A stretch of 64,000 nt of DNA, taken from the NCBI RefSeq assembly GCF_023053635.1, contig NC_086178.1, positions 48,010,726-48,074,725 of the forward strand. Direction: 5' to 3'. Shown in pieces: positions 42,201 through 52,111 of this stretch. A program made the position numbers and the translations under genes. The stretch is from Elgaria multicarinata webbii. Taxonomy: Eukaryota; Chordata; Lepidosauria; Squamata; Anguidae. Under the pieces are notes generated by a model. It saw only the letters and a list, made by a program, of their open reading frames with translations. It searched no databases and was not told the origin of the DNA. Positions within the stretch are counted from its first letter, which is position 1. The number at the start of each line of letters is the position of its first letter.

Positions 42201-44884
42201 ACAAACGCTCAGCCCAACCTACCTCACAGGGTTGTTGGGTGGATAAAGTGGAGAGGTGGAGGATTATGTACGCTGCCTTGGGGTCCTTGGAGGAAAAAAG
42301 ACAGGATATCAATGTAATAATACAGTAAAATAAAAGTACTACAGCAAAGAGATTCCTATAGCCCAGGGGCACGGCATGCAGCATGTAAAACCTGGGGCTC
42401 AGGTGGTGCTTTCTCCATGCTGAGAAGGGCATGGAACTCCATCCCTTGTCAGTATGGAAAAAGGCAAAATGGCCAGGGCTAGAACATGATAGCAGTGGAT
42501 GTGGCCTCCCCCTTGACAACATCCAGCCTGCAGAGGGCCCATGGGGGTGGGGGAATTTGGCCACTGAGCTGCAAGTTGTTTACCACCCCTGCTTTGCAGG
42601 GGTGGGCTGTGAATGCCTGTTTACGTAAGAGCCAGATCCCATTAATCCCAGCTGCAGCAGAATGGCTTGCAACGGAGTATAGGAAGCAGAATCTTAGGCT
42701 GGCAAAAGTATGTAGAATTTTTCAACTTTGTTCTTCCTGTCTGGCTTTACTGTCGATCCCACCCCCATTAAACAGGCACTTATTTGTGCCATCATTTGGC
42801 TCCTCTGGCCTTCAGGTGCCAAATATGGAGGTTGTCCCAGGTCTTGCTCCCCCTGTGGCCTGCCTTGTAAGTGCAACATCTTTACTCTGCAGTACAGAGA
42901 AACAGCCAGTGCAGCAGTTTAGGAATGCAGTCAGGATCCAGTGCAAGAGCACAAAATTCCTAGCTTATTCCAGGTGTCTTAGCATCAAGGTGTTGGAACA
43001 TAGGATCAGGTTATAAATTTCATAAATGGGAATGCATTATTTGAGATTTTGAGAATATGCAATTCATTTGGCAAGAATGTGTATCTGGAAAAAGTGGAAG
43101 AAGGGGCAATGAAGTAGTTGTGTGAGGGAACCAGGATTAGGAGACATAGAGGCAAGAAAGAGTGGAAGGCAAAGAACCCCATACAAGAGAACACCAGAAG
43201 CTGCCTCTAGACTTTCCTGGATCCTGAAGCTTTCATAGTACACATGGAAGCACTTTTATACAATAAAAAGCTGTAGAGACATAACTTAAGTTTTTTTTTA
43301 AAAAAATAGAGAGATCTGGATCCAGGGATTCACTGGAGTTCATACTTGGTGTGAACTGCTGTGTGTGCAGTTCACACAGACATGTAGAATACATACAACC
43401 CCAAAGTCAAGTCTACACTGCAAGCTAACTTGCTTCTCTTTTGTTATCTGGATGTACAGTACTTTATTTTAAGAAGTACATCTTGTGTGAGCAGAATTTG
43501 GGAACTTTGCAAGGAAGAAGAGGCTTCATGTTACATGTAGGGGGTTGGACTCGATGGCCTTGTAGGCCCCTTCCAACTCTGCTGTTTTATGATTCTGTGT
43601 GACTACAATGTAACACACTGTTTGCAGCTTTCACTAACAAGGGCCAACTAACTTCCTGTTGCTAATAAGTCAGATAAGAGAAATCAGCTCTCTCACGAAA
43701 ATAGTTAACATCTTATTTTCCCTCCCCAATATATAGTGTCCCATTGAATGGTTTCATTTTGCTTGTGTGGACCTCACCACCAAACCCAAAGGGAAATGGT
43801 AAGTGCCATGAATAATTGCTTTCTGCTCTTCTATTTTAATCATAGATTCCCCAATAATGTTGAAAATTAAATACTCTTGTTGTGTGCCATGTCTTGATTC
43901 AGGATTCTTTTTATTACCATGTATCTATACCTTGAGAACTTATGGTATAACCGAAGGCTAGAATTTTAAGCATATTTACTGGGAAATCCCATTGAACACA
44001 ATTAGACTTATTGACCCTGTTCAGATGACACACTACGCTATGGCGGTTAAGCATTTTGAGCTAAACAGTAAGGCTTAGCATGTCATGTGAACCATTCCTA
44101 ACCACGGTGGCTACATAAGCACAGTTTAAACACACTCACTAACCATTTGCTGCACAAGAGTTAGTGGCCTAACCATGGCTTAGCATGTTGCCTGAACAGC
44201 CCCATTGCTAACACCTTTAGGATTAGTCTCGAGTTTCAAGTAAATTTTAGGATTAGTCTGGAAGTAAATTTCGTTGAAATCAGTGAGTCTTTTGAAAATA
44301 AAGGTGTTTAAGACTGAAGTATAACTGTGTTTTTGCAGATAAGTATAACTGTGTTTTTGCAGAAGAAATCTTTTAATTGGCAAAAGTCTGCTACCCAAGC
44401 TGAAACAACACAATGATATCATGCCTGGAGAGCTTCTACACTGCATTTTTGTGCAAGATTACATTTTTTGTTTTAAATATATATTTTGAGTAGGATAGCA
44501 TGAAAGTGAATTTTAAACTTCTGCCTACATAAGCAATCCTTGGTGTCAGAAAGTTACCTGAAAACAATGAATTTCTAGCATTTCACTTCTTATTTTCCAT
44601 CGTTTGTGGATTGTTTTCATGCATTTTATTATAATACCTACATGTAGGCACTTTACAATTTCCAATTGCTGTTTACATTTACCTGACTTAAGGCTCACAA
44701 CCTAAAAGAGATGATAAAAGAGGGTGAAATTGGAAGAGGCAGGGAGTTAAAGGTGTAATTATTCAGTCATGTTAGTTCTTTCCCTAATGTGAAATGCTCC
44801 TGAAATACTGTAATGAGCTAAACTTTGTGCTTTGCTGCCCTTAGGTTTTGTCCTCGCTGTGCTCAGGAGAAGAAGAAAAAGTAG
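33007..44884 (+). CDS. ING5: ING5, inhibitor of growth protein 5 (complete gene span)
   Basis: ING5 is a nuclear chromatin reader; its PHD finger binds histone H3 trimethylated at Lys4, and it is a subunit of HBO1 and MOZ/MORF acetyltransferase complexes. Eight coding exons: 33007-33046, 35210-35281, 37497-37663, 38605-38716, 39749-39842, 41906-42041, 43737-43798 and 44845-44884. They join in frame to 723 bases, 240 aa plus stop, equal to human. The N-terminal ING domain (YLEHYLD to about residue 105, helical, dimerising) is followed by a basic nuclear-localisation region ([16 protein letters not shown]) and the PHD finger, Cys4-His-Cys3: [34 protein letters not shown]. It ends in a polybasic KKKK tail. 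The next gene, D2HGDH, lies in the same direction. Confidence 0.98.
33473..33755. mobile_element. Inverted-repeat DNA element
   Basis: GCAGGTCCTCAGGATGCAAA at 33501-33520 is mirrored by TTTGCATCCTGAGGACCTG near 33717-33735. The middle holds CCTTTCAAAGGCCTTCTTCA. Both arms are about 40 bases with few mismatches. In ING5 intron 1. Confidence 0.7.
33921..34260 (-). mobile_element. Two L2-like LINE tails
   Basis: 33925-34060 reads ATTTCTATACCGCCTTTCTG..GTGGTTTACAAAAAG; 34095-34230 reads (AAT)-rich, TTTATTTGTTACCCGCCTC TC..GGGTACAACA. Two separate minus-strand tails back to back. Confidence 0.55.
34873..35065 (-). mobile_element. LINE-like tail (GCACCATCA type)
   Basis: TTATTTATTTATTTATATAG..CACCATCAGTGTACATGGTG..CAGAGTAAAACAATAAA..GGCTTACATTCTAA, the partner of 25038-25130. 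It ends about 145 bases before ING5 exon 2. Confidence 0.6.
35210..35281 (+). CDS. ING5: ING5 coding exon 2
   Basis: Codes for residues 14-37, [23 protein letters not shown], the start of the ING domain helices. Acceptor ATTTCAG, donor GTATGT. Confidence 0.97.
35457..35584. mobile_element. Miniature element, GCAATCCTATGCATGTTTAG family
   Basis: GGGCACAATCCTATGCATGT at the left; TTGTAGGACTTTTCAGTCTA and GGATTACGCC at the right as its inverted partner. Confidence 0.6.
35650..35676. repeat. (TG)n(TA)n microsatellite
   Basis: A pure TG run of about nine units followed by a TA run of about six units. Confidence 0.85.
35790..35932 (+). mobile_element. L2-like LINE 3' end, plus orientation
   Basis: GTGAACCGCCCAGAGAGCTC..GGCTATTGGGTGGTATAGAA then an (AAAT)n tail. 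It is the mirror of the copies at 22330, 27719, 39012, 56740 and 59990. Confidence 0.7.
36659..36830. repeat. hAT-like terminus fragment
   Basis: AGCAGTGGTTTCAACCGGGG is the typical CAGTGGTTCTCAACC-type hAT end. I cannot place the other end. Confidence 0.35.
37497..37663 (+). CDS. ING5: ING5 coding exon 3
   Basis: Codes for residues 38-93, from [20 protein letters not shown] to QLAMQTYEM, the core of the helical ING domain. Confidence 0.98.
37664..38604 (+). other. ING5: ING5 intron 3
   Basis: 0.9 kb, AT-rich. I see no exon and no clear repeat family. Confidence 0.6.
38605..38716 (+). CDS. ING5: ING5 coding exon 4
   Basis: Codes for residues 94-130: [20 protein letters not shown] completes the ING domain; [10 protein letters not shown] is the start of the variable hinge. 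Donor GTGCGT is weak. Confidence 0.96.
39012..39390 (-). mobile_element. L2-like LINE 3' end
   Basis: TTATTTATTACATTTTTATACC..CACCCAGTAGCTGAAAATCTC, then 39265-39365 GGTCTTCACCTGGCACTGGA..TTGCCAGGCAAGCATC..CCAGGGTGCCACAGC..AAAAGGCCCTCTTCCTGG. The longest copy of this family here. Confidence 0.7.
39430..39748. repeat. Repeat-like segment abutting ING5 exon 5
   Basis: Shares ATTTCAC..TTTAAAATACAAAAAGCAGC with 17540-17600. It is GC-rich compared with the rest of intron 4 and runs up to the exon 5 acceptor. It is open in the frame of exon 5 (see findings). Confidence 0.45.
39749..39842 (+). CDS. ING5: ING5 coding exon 5 (nuclear localisation region)
   Basis: Codes for residues 131-161 plus two bases: [20 protein letters not shown] then [11 protein letters not shown]. 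The basic runs serve as nuclear localisation signal in the family. Confidence 0.96.
40573..40690. repeat. Short inverted-repeat relic
   Basis: GGGATAGCATCCAATGTTAA at the left, GTAACATTCGATACTACCC at the right, with CTCATTGAAATGAATGAGAA as a perfect small hairpin inside. Related to 11541-11690. Confidence 0.6.
40977..41106. mobile_element. hAT-like miniature DNA element
   Basis: AACAGGGGTAAGCAGCCTGG at the left, inverted as GTTGCCTAGCCCTGTT at the right, with TTGGACTACAACTCCCATAA inside. Same family as 15217-15346. Confidence 0.65.
41631..41773. mobile_element. Near-perfect palindromic miniature transposon
   Basis: The first 40 bases (AGGCCTTAGCTAGACCTAAGG onward, with CCCGGGATCGTCCC) recur inverted at the right end with a single mismatch. 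TA flanks both ends. 143 bases in all. The high arm identity points to a young copy. A diverged relative is at 59650-59792. Confidence 0.8.
41906..42041 (+). CDS. ING5: ING5 coding exon 6 (start of PHD finger)
   Basis: Codes for residues 162-207: [20 protein letters not shown], then [21 protein letters not shown], with the first zinc-binding cysteines and the GEM residues that shape the H3K4me3 pocket. Confidence 0.98.
42110..42335 (+). mobile_element. tRNA-derived SINE, MIR/CORE-like
   Basis: GTAGCCAGAGTGGTATAGTG head, CTGGGTGACTTTGGGCCAGT middle, CACAGGGTTGTTGGGTGGAT and an AGTAAAATAAAA tail. Third of three copies. It begins 68 bases after ING5 exon 6. Confidence 0.8.
43540..43602 (+). mobile_element. 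CR1 LINE extreme 3' end
   Basis: GGGGTTGGACTCGATGGCCT..CCCCTTCCAACTCTGC..ATGATTCTGTG is the standard CR1 3' end. About 60 bases only, in ING5 intron 6. Confidence 0.8.
43737..43798 (+). CDS. ING5: ING5 coding exon 7 (PHD finger)
   Basis: Codes for residues 208-227 plus two bases: [20 protein letters not shown], with zinc ligands Cys, His and Cys. Confidence 0.98.
44013..44203. mobile_element. Inverted-repeat miniature element
   Basis: GACCCTGTTCAGATGACACA at the left pairs with TGTTGCCTGAACAGCCCC at the right; TATGGCGGTTAAGCA and AACCATGGCTTAGCATG are the inner arms. In ING5 intron 7. Diverged relatives near 22075-22330, 29860-30060 and 36840-37140. Confidence 0.65.
44845..44884 (+). CDS. 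ING5: ING5 last coding exon 8
   Basis: Codes for the last base of Trp228 and residues 229-240, [12 protein letters not shown], then TAG at 44882-44884. CPRC supplies the last two zinc ligands. Confidence 0.97.
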
Positions 44885-47800
44885 AAATGATGGGAGTGTA
44901 TAGTCTGAAAGAAGTTTAATATATTCATATTTGTTGCAATATTTTAACCTACTTTGTTTAATCTGATATTCGTCAGAGGCCAGTTGTAGTTCTCCTTATC
45001 ACAGAGGGAGCCATCCTAATGAGAAAAGGGGGAAGCAGAGAATGTTCATTGGTGATGTTTACCTGGGTTACACTTCCATGGCACAGTAATCAATGTTATG
45101 AAGTACTAAGCGTAGCCCTGCACTGGAATTTCTGCTCACATACTGAAGTCTGTGAAATTGCCTATGGCCTTGCACATGAAGAAGATACCATTTATTTGTT
45201 ATGAAACGTGTAGTCATTCTGTTCTGCACAATATTTATGAAGGATTTTAAATCTGACTGCACCTTTCTAAAAATCTTATAAATGCTGACAAAGAGGGGGG
45301 TGTTCTATTTTTGAATGTGCAGTTCTGTTCCTTTGGAAGCAAGTTGCAAAGCAATGAATGTTTTCTTGCAAAGGCAGAAAGAAAAGTAATATGTATTATT
45401 TTGATAAGTTGTGTTCTATGAGTAAAGTTCAGGAGTTGTACACCTGTACTCATCGTTTCTGATTTGTCCACTACTGCCTTTGGGTTTCATTCTGGTCTCA
45501 CTGAAATCATACATCCACTCCTGACATATATACTTAACAAAGCCACATGTTGTCGAGAAGATGAGTATGATATCAATGTAGTCTGATTCACTTATGGGGA
45601 AAAACCCTGTTAGGATTACTTTTCATTGGCCAAGCTCTTAGGTGTTGAACATTAACAAATATATAATCAGGAAAACTAGCTTTCGGAGAACAACAGTTTT
45701 TTAAAAAGGAGAGATTCCTGTGACTGCATAGCAGCTGAGCTATTTGGTGTAATTTATGGTGTTTGGTATGAAATGTCTTTGCTCTGATTTCTCTGAGATG
45801 CCTTCCAGTAAAAATGTAAATCTCAGTATCTCTAAGAATCTCAGGTTGGAGTCAGGCATTAGGTTTTCCCCCAGAAGTTTCACAATAGAGCCATCAATAT
45901 CTATAATGTGTATACTCACATTTGTAGGCTTTGTTGTGTTTTGAAACCTGCAAATTCTGTTTGACCAGAGATAATAGTGGGACAAAAGATACAACTGTGC
46001 ACCATAGATAATGAAGGCTATAATATCACCTTCAATTGTTCAAACTTACATTTCTAAACTAAAGACTTAAAAAGAGGTCCATTCAGTGAGAAGAAATAAA
46101 TAATATTCTGTACAAATGGCCAGTTCTCCCATTTGTCTTAGCTATGCTTGTATTGTCAGGTAACGATGGTGGCTGGTTTGTAGTGATTTAAAAACAGCCA
46201 GACTACAGCAGACACAGCTATACTAGCTTCTGCAATAGTGTGGAGTTTAAGAATTCCCTTATTACCCACAAATTACAGTGATGGGTTATTCACCCTTTGA
46301 ACAACTGGCACTACATAATGTCTGCAAGATCACAGTGAATCTCACTTTCATTCTGGAAAATAAAGGGAAGATTAATTGCAAGATAAAAACATATGGTCAA
46401 CCATTCTAGCTTTACATTAAGAAAAACTGTATTACTGAAAGAACTTAGTTTGCTTTTTGTTGGTTAGGAAAGAATGTAACTTCTAATTGCTTACTTCACA
46501 TCACTCTTTTTTACATACAACTTTGTAGACAATAATGCAATTCGACAGTATTCTTTGTATCACGTCAGGTTTTCTAGAGCTGCATTTACTTTTTGACGTT
46601 CATGCACATATTTGCATTATGTTTATAAGATGTAGGGAGGGAAATATTCTTGGAGTTCTGGTGCCCTGCTGTCATAACTTGCTCCTAGAATGTTGCATAC
46701 TGCATAATGTTCTGCTGTTGTCAAGCTTAAAGATTTTCAGGAGCAAGTTGTCATTCTCAAACAGCTATCTCCTAAATATCACATGCACAAGTATGGAACA
46801 ATGCAAAAAAGGGTAAGGGGATTAGATCTTCTAAGTCATGGGGGAGAGCACTTCCATCTAAAACTGAAGTTGGGATGCAGTAATCTTTTAATGTAAAGTA
46901 AGCCTGCACAAATTGTCATCCACCAATTTGAATACATAATAGTTTGCATTTGAGTTGGTGGGTCACAGGTTTTCCAGCCTGCATTAAAGTTTTAGTAGTA
47001 GATCTGCTTTTCCATAGAGAATAAACCTTGTCAGAATTCAAGAATTGGTAGTTCAGCAATTAATGAGTACCTGTTACTGTGGACCATAAGGCAAGGTGGC
47101 ATTAATTTCTACTATAATAGCAATGTCAAGATCTATTTTCCCTTCCTTCCAAATATGTTATATCTTAGATAACAAAGGAATAATGCTATAGGTTGACATA
47201 AATCTTGGAAGCACTTGAGATGTTTCTGGATAGGCAATTAATGCTGCTATGTAGCTATTGAAGCAAAGTAGGCTGTTACTTTACCATAAATTAAATCCTG
47301 TAATCAGTCCCAAGAAAATAGATATTTTTTTCTTAGGGAGTTCTAGAACAGTAGTGAATATACATATGTATATGTTTTTCACAACCCAGTTTCAGGAATA
47401 TAGTCTTGGACTGAGCAATAAAAAGTGTCCATGTGAAAAGTTCCGTCTTAAAGAGAAGCTCAATGCTGATTGTCAATTAGTTTGTTCAAGGTTTTTAAAT
47501 CCGTATTGATTATGAACATCAGTCATCTTGATACTGATCTGTGGAGAATGTATTCGCTTGAATTTTCAATGTATCCTGTTTCACAATTGTTACTTTTCAC
47601 TGTCAGAATTTGGAGCACAGGAAAATTTGAAGATAATTGCCCCACCTCTTCCTTCACCACTGATAACCTACACATTTTACGTTAATCACCTTTATTCCCC
47701 ATAATTTCTCATAAGTGAGCAAATGTCACACCTAAATTTTCTTGGCAAGGAATTAGATTTGTTTCCTTTGTAAATGGAAGAGAATATTAGAAATCTTTTT

Positions 47801-47885
47801 ATTAAAATGTGAAAATGTATATCTGTATTTTTGATCATGTTATAGATATAATAGGTATATTGTTATAAATAAAGTATTTTTGGGA
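44885..47885 (+). terminator. ING5: ING5 3'UTR and polyadenylation signal
   Basis: About 3 kb with no strong repeat, which suits a long exon rather than intergenic DNA. AATAAA at 47868-47873 is the likely final signal. An earlier AATAAA near 47418 (GAGCAATAAAAAG) could give a shorter form. End inferred. Confidence 0.6.
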
Positions 47886-48406
47886 ACAAACATCTGAACT
47901 GCATGTTTTGTTTGTTTCTGGGGTAAAACGGCACACAGATGACATTCACATGCTGCCAAAAAAATTTACTTATACATCTAGCGTAATTTGGTCTTGTGGA
48001 AAACACTTTGTTGCTTTGTCGACTCCAATCTGAGTATGTGGGAAAGGAAGTAACATGACAGACAAACACCTGGATCACATGACATGTCAAACCAAAGTAA
48101 AAGCATGCTGGGATGACATGTAGTAATGGAAGAGAACATTGAGGCAATTTGGTTGATCTATTATTCTGAACCAACCAAACCACCAGTTGAAATGGAAATT
48201 TCCAAAATCCACTACTGGGCAATGCCTTTAATAGGACTAACCAAAGTGTCACAACATTGTGATCAGGCTTTCAAGTTTCTAAGAATACTTCATTAGCCTG
48301 GATATTAAGCAAAATGTGGGCAGTGGATGCAGGGGTAGAAGAGAAGCTGGTTTGATGCTAAAGCCAAAATACAGCTTCTGCCCTGGAGTAATATAATGGA
48401 ATTATA

Positions 48407-48829
48407 TTACTCAACGGCAAACATGGGCACCAAACTGCCAAAATCTAGCATGCCACCACCATCTAGGCCTGACATTAGAACCTTCTGAGCAAAATGGTGT
48501 AGAGTTCTAGGCGTCCAATACTCACTTCTGCACAGAGTTCCTGGCGCTGGGTTGTGACCTGTGGTGCTGTCATTAGCTTTGAGAGGGCCAATGACCCTTT
48601 TAGAGCGAGAGTGAGGTAGGGAACCGAGCCCAGTTCCCCTTTTCTTTCCTGTAGGTGGTGGTGGTGGTGGTAGTGGTGGCTCGGCTCGGCTTTCTGGCGC
48701 ATCCTCCATCCCAGATGACCAGCGCACTTTGTCAAAACTGTCAGCAGCACCAGCAGTCTGTCGGGAGGAGCCGGGGCGAAGCTGTATATCTGGATTGCTA
48801 CCAGTGTTTTTAATCCGCGATCTGGACAA
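48407..48829 (-). CDS. Unrecognised open frame, divergent from D2HGDH
   Basis: A 140-codon frame on the minus strand starting in the D2HGDH CpG island. Its product is low-complexity and basic: a proline run (PPPPPP), then GKKRGTGLGSLPHSRSKRVI. A good splice donor GTGAGT lies at 48525, so it may be a first exon (48829-48526) of about 100 codons. A second in-frame ATG at 48709 (MEDAPESRAEPP) has a G at +4. I recognise no family. It could be a real lineage-specific or unrecognised gene, a non-coding divergent transcript, or chance in GC-rich DNA. Confidence 0.25.
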   Translation of the reverse strand: MSRSRIKNTGSNPDIQLRPGSSRQTAGAADSFDKVRWSSGMEDAPESRAEPPLPPPPPPTGKKRGTGLGSLPHSRSKRVIGPLKANDSTTGHNPAPGTLCRSEYWTPRTLHHFAQKVLMSGLDGGGMLDFGSLVPMFAVE

Positions 48830-49180
48830 ATCGTGGAGCTACTACAGCACTGGCGGGAGGCGACGGCAGCAGCACCCCGACCTCCGTGGGAAAGCGCGAC
48901 GGTGCGGGGTTTGACGCGCCTGCATAGACTCCCTTCCTCCCGGTTCTCGGCACGAAGCCGCCGAGCGCAACCTAGCCTGGGCGGCGAGCAGTCCGCACCT
49001 CTTGGCTACGCCCACGGCCCGCCTCTCTTAACTGTGTGGTCCGGAAAAGACGAGGAGGAGCCATCGGCGGACCTCCTGGATCTGCCCAAGGAGGAGCGGC
49101 GCGCATGAAATCTCGTCGTCCCCGGTTAAAGGTGAGTGTATACACAAAAGGGCAACTGCAGCAGGTCAGGGGCGCGCCAG
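48560..49180 (+). promoter_or_regulatory. D2HGDH: CpG island promoter of D2HGDH with predicted non-coding exon 1
   Basis: GC- and CpG-dense. A strong donor CGGTTAAAG/GTGAGT ends a predicted first exon at 49131. It has no frame leading into the D2HGDH protein, so the exon is untranslated, as is common for this gene. An ATG at 49105 opens an upstream ORF (see findings). The island may also fire leftward. Confidence 0.65.
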
Positions 49181-49537
49181 AGGTTTGTCCGCTTCGCAAC
49201 GGCGTTTGGGCACTTTTCTTCTCAAGCCTACTGACGGGAGACAGTATTGCCCACTGGTGGCACCGCTTCTGGACCCAAAGATAAGGAAGAAGAGTCAAGT
49301 TCCGCCCGTTTCTCTCGGGCTACCACCACTGACGCAGCCAGGTCATTTTGGACCCTGGACTTAATAATGGTCTTTGGTGGTGGGGCGTTAGCTGGCCACG
49401 AATACATATGTTTTCCAACTCGGATAAAAAAAAGAAAGGAAGAAAGAAATCCTCTGAGCATGTGCAGTTTCGCACCGTCATGAGTGCAGAAATTTAACGG
49501 ACTTTGCTTCTGCTGCCCTCATGCTAAACACATTTAC

Positions 49538-49664
49538 AGTGCGGTCCTATGCCTGTTTAGACAGAGTTGTGGTTTTTTTTTGTACAACTGTTATAACAAA
49601 AGTCCTACATAAAAAGTCCTACAAGGGTGCAATCCTATGCCTAACTAGGCATAGGACTGCAACT
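49538..49664. mobile_element. Miniature element, GCAATCCTATGCATGTTTAG family, rearranged
   Basis: GTGCGGTCCTATGCCTGTTTAG at the left; AAGTCCTACAAGGGTGCAAT and TAGGCATAGGACTGCAAC at the right. It seems to combine two copies. Confidence 0.5.
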
Positions 49665-50192
49665 TTATTTTGGATTAAGCACCATTTCATTGTAGGAAAG
49701 GATGATGATAATAATTAATTAATAATAATAATGAGTAACTGTAACCATGTTGATGTCGAGCTGTTTGCCCCCTGGCTATAAAATGTCTTTTAAAATAAGA
49801 ACACACCCAGGATGTTGGGGCAAGCAGTGCCAGTCCTGGTGGGCCCCAGCATGCCCAATGTCAGCCCAGGTTCTGATCCCAGGCCTGTTTGCTGCTGCCC
49901 CTGTCATCTGCTGCTCTCTGCATGGTCATTTGCAGTGGCTGGGTGGGGGAAGCTGGTCTGCAGGTCCTGGACTTCAGCCCTGAAGTCCAGTCCTCGCTGC
50001 ACCACTGCCCATTTCTCGTATTCAGTGCTTAGCATTGCACCCTGTCTTGGAAATGTGTGAATGGGCTGTTTTGTCTGTGCCCACCCTGTTTTGATGTAAG
50101 CCCTTTCTATTAGAAATTAAGTTCTATAGCAATTTGATGCAAACTGTAGCTGAAAATATATTGAGCAACACTTGCTCAACCAACAAGAAGTG

Positions 50193-50783
50193 TTGACACA
50201 TTAGACAGAGTGTGAGCCTCGCAGCGAGGACAGGAAGAGTAGTAACCACAAAGGAACGGATGTTCCAGGATTGCAATATCCATCTAAGTATTGGTTTTCT
50301 AGTCTTAGAATTATCTGCACTTTACACATGCATAAATGCGATGTCACAGAACGGTGTCAACACCGGCAGTGGGAAGGTGGAGTAAGATGTCTGCAAAGCA
50401 AGATAACCAAAAAAATGAAACAGATAGAGATGTATTTAATGTAACTATTGCAATACCCATATATGTATGATATTCTAGTCAGAGAAGTACACTTAAACTC
50501 TGTACATGCCTAAATGCTGTGCTTCTCATTGGTTATTGCATTGCAGAGCTGTATTATGATTGGTGAGAAAGTTCTGCCATTGTATCTGAGGAGAACTGAC
50601 CCTATAAATATGTTAACCTTTCTTGAAATTGTTGGGCAGTTCCTCAGGTCTTTTGGGACTGTCACCTTGCAGCACTGCAGGCTGCTCATAATAAACCTTC
50701 TAAAGAGAGAGAAATTGTGTCTTGAGAGTCTGTGACCACCACTCAGCGAACCACGGGAATCCGCCCTTTCGGGTTCCACCACA
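50193..50783 (+). mobile_element. Candidate solitary retroviral-type LTR (fossil)
   Basis: Begins near TGTTGACACATTAG and ends near GGTTCCACCACA. A TATA-like CTATAAATAT is at 50601-50610 and AATAAA at 50690-50695, spaced as in an LTR U3-R-U5. No internal viral genes on either side, so it would be a solitary LTR. No clear target duplication was seen; edges are approximate. It is an old, inert copy. Confidence 0.4.
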
Positions 50784-51704
50784 ACCCCCAAAATGCCTAG
50801 ACTAGAGATGTCGTTTTCCACTTATAACCCTCCTGTATTTTCCCACTGCTTCTTCTGTCTTGTTTCTTACCATGGAAAATCTGTTAAGGAAAAAAAGAAA
50901 AAGACAGAATAGCTTCACCATGCCTTCTGATTGTTAGCGCTAGGAGCTTTCCATCTGGAAGCATCCCATGGTAATAAAAATCTCAAAAGAACTGATGGGA
51001 GGATTACAAGTGAGTGATGATGTTATCTGGACCCCCATAAAAGTCCATCAATAAGGCACAATAAAAGCCTAGTCTGGAAACCTGTCATACAGGGAATTAA
51101 GACATGGGATTTAGTAGACAGTGCCAAAAGTCTTGAGTTGGGATTTTAATGAAGTAAGAGAGATGGCACTACATAGCTGTTCTGGAAGGCAGTTCCAAGC
51201 ATATTGCTGGATTCGGAGCAGTGCTTAGTAGAGTCCCACTCACGGCGAGGCAGTCTTGGCGAGGCATCAGCTGAGTTGCACGCTGGCTTCATCTGTCCCA
51301 ATCAGGATGACAAGGAGCAGGCAAAGTGGACTAAGTCAGTGCCTCAGGGAGCCGTTCCTTGAGGCGCTGGTTAAGTCCCAAGTCAGCTTCACTCCCCCGC
51401 TCCTTTCCCATTCAGCGAAGGCGGGGGGAGAGGCAATGTAGACTGAACCACAGCCTTGAGACACAGTCACTCTCCAGCCCCTTCTCCCTTCTCTTAGGGG
51501 GAGGGGCTTCCCTCAAGGCCTCCATGGGCCAGATGGGGCAGCTCAGCAGGCTGAATTCAGCCCACAGGCTGGAGGTTCCCCACCCCTGGTTGAAATGGCT
51601 ACCTTTCCTGTTTTAAAAAAACAATGAAAAGAAAAATCAGTAGTTGAGTGCCTTTTGGAGGGAGAGAATCAAAACTGGATATTTATCTTCCTTTTGCACT
51701 TCAG

Positions 51705-52111
51705 GTTAATCATGGCTGTTTCCAGCCTTGTCCGACATTGCCCATTTGGACACCTTTGGACCTTACCAAGGTTGCAAATAAAATGCCAGAGAAAAGCCTT
51801 GAGTGCGTGGATCAGGACTGCACCTGCGTCTAAAGTTAAGCAGGAAGTAACAGAACCACAGAAGAGACAAGTACTCATGCCATCTAACCAATGGAGCATC
51901 AATTATTTGGTCAAAAGAAGTCTGCATGCTACCGAGCTTTACCTTCAGAAAGTAATGCTCACAAGTGAACGATACAGGGTCCAGAGACTTCCCTTTGCAC
52001 ATGTTTCTGACGCAGACTTATCTTTCTTTGAACACCTTATGCCTGGCAGGGTCATCACAGATTTAGATGAACTGAAACTCTTTAATGTGGACTGGCTGAA
52101 GTCGGTGAGAG
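51705..52111 (+). CDS. D2HGDH: D2HGDH exon 2 (start codon)
   Basis: The ATG at 51712 is the first in-frame start after acceptor ACTTCAG. It codes for residues 1-133: [16 protein letters not shown] presequence, a diverged stretch, then [20 protein letters not shown] and [10 protein letters not shown]. Confidence 0.93.

Larger units (their letters stand above)
49132..51704 (+). other. D2HGDH: D2HGDH intron 1 (predicted)
   Basis: Contains a rearranged GCAATCCTATGCCT element (49538-49664), a candidate solitary LTR (about 50193-50783) and a hAT-like end near 51560-51592 (GGAGGTTCCCCACCCCTGG). No coding exon found. Confidence 0.55.

Noticed and set aside
48475-48750. 91-codon minus-strand ORF with a His run
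   Set aside because: It overlaps the longer frame 48407-48829 in another phase; the His run is only the shifted reading of the proline run.
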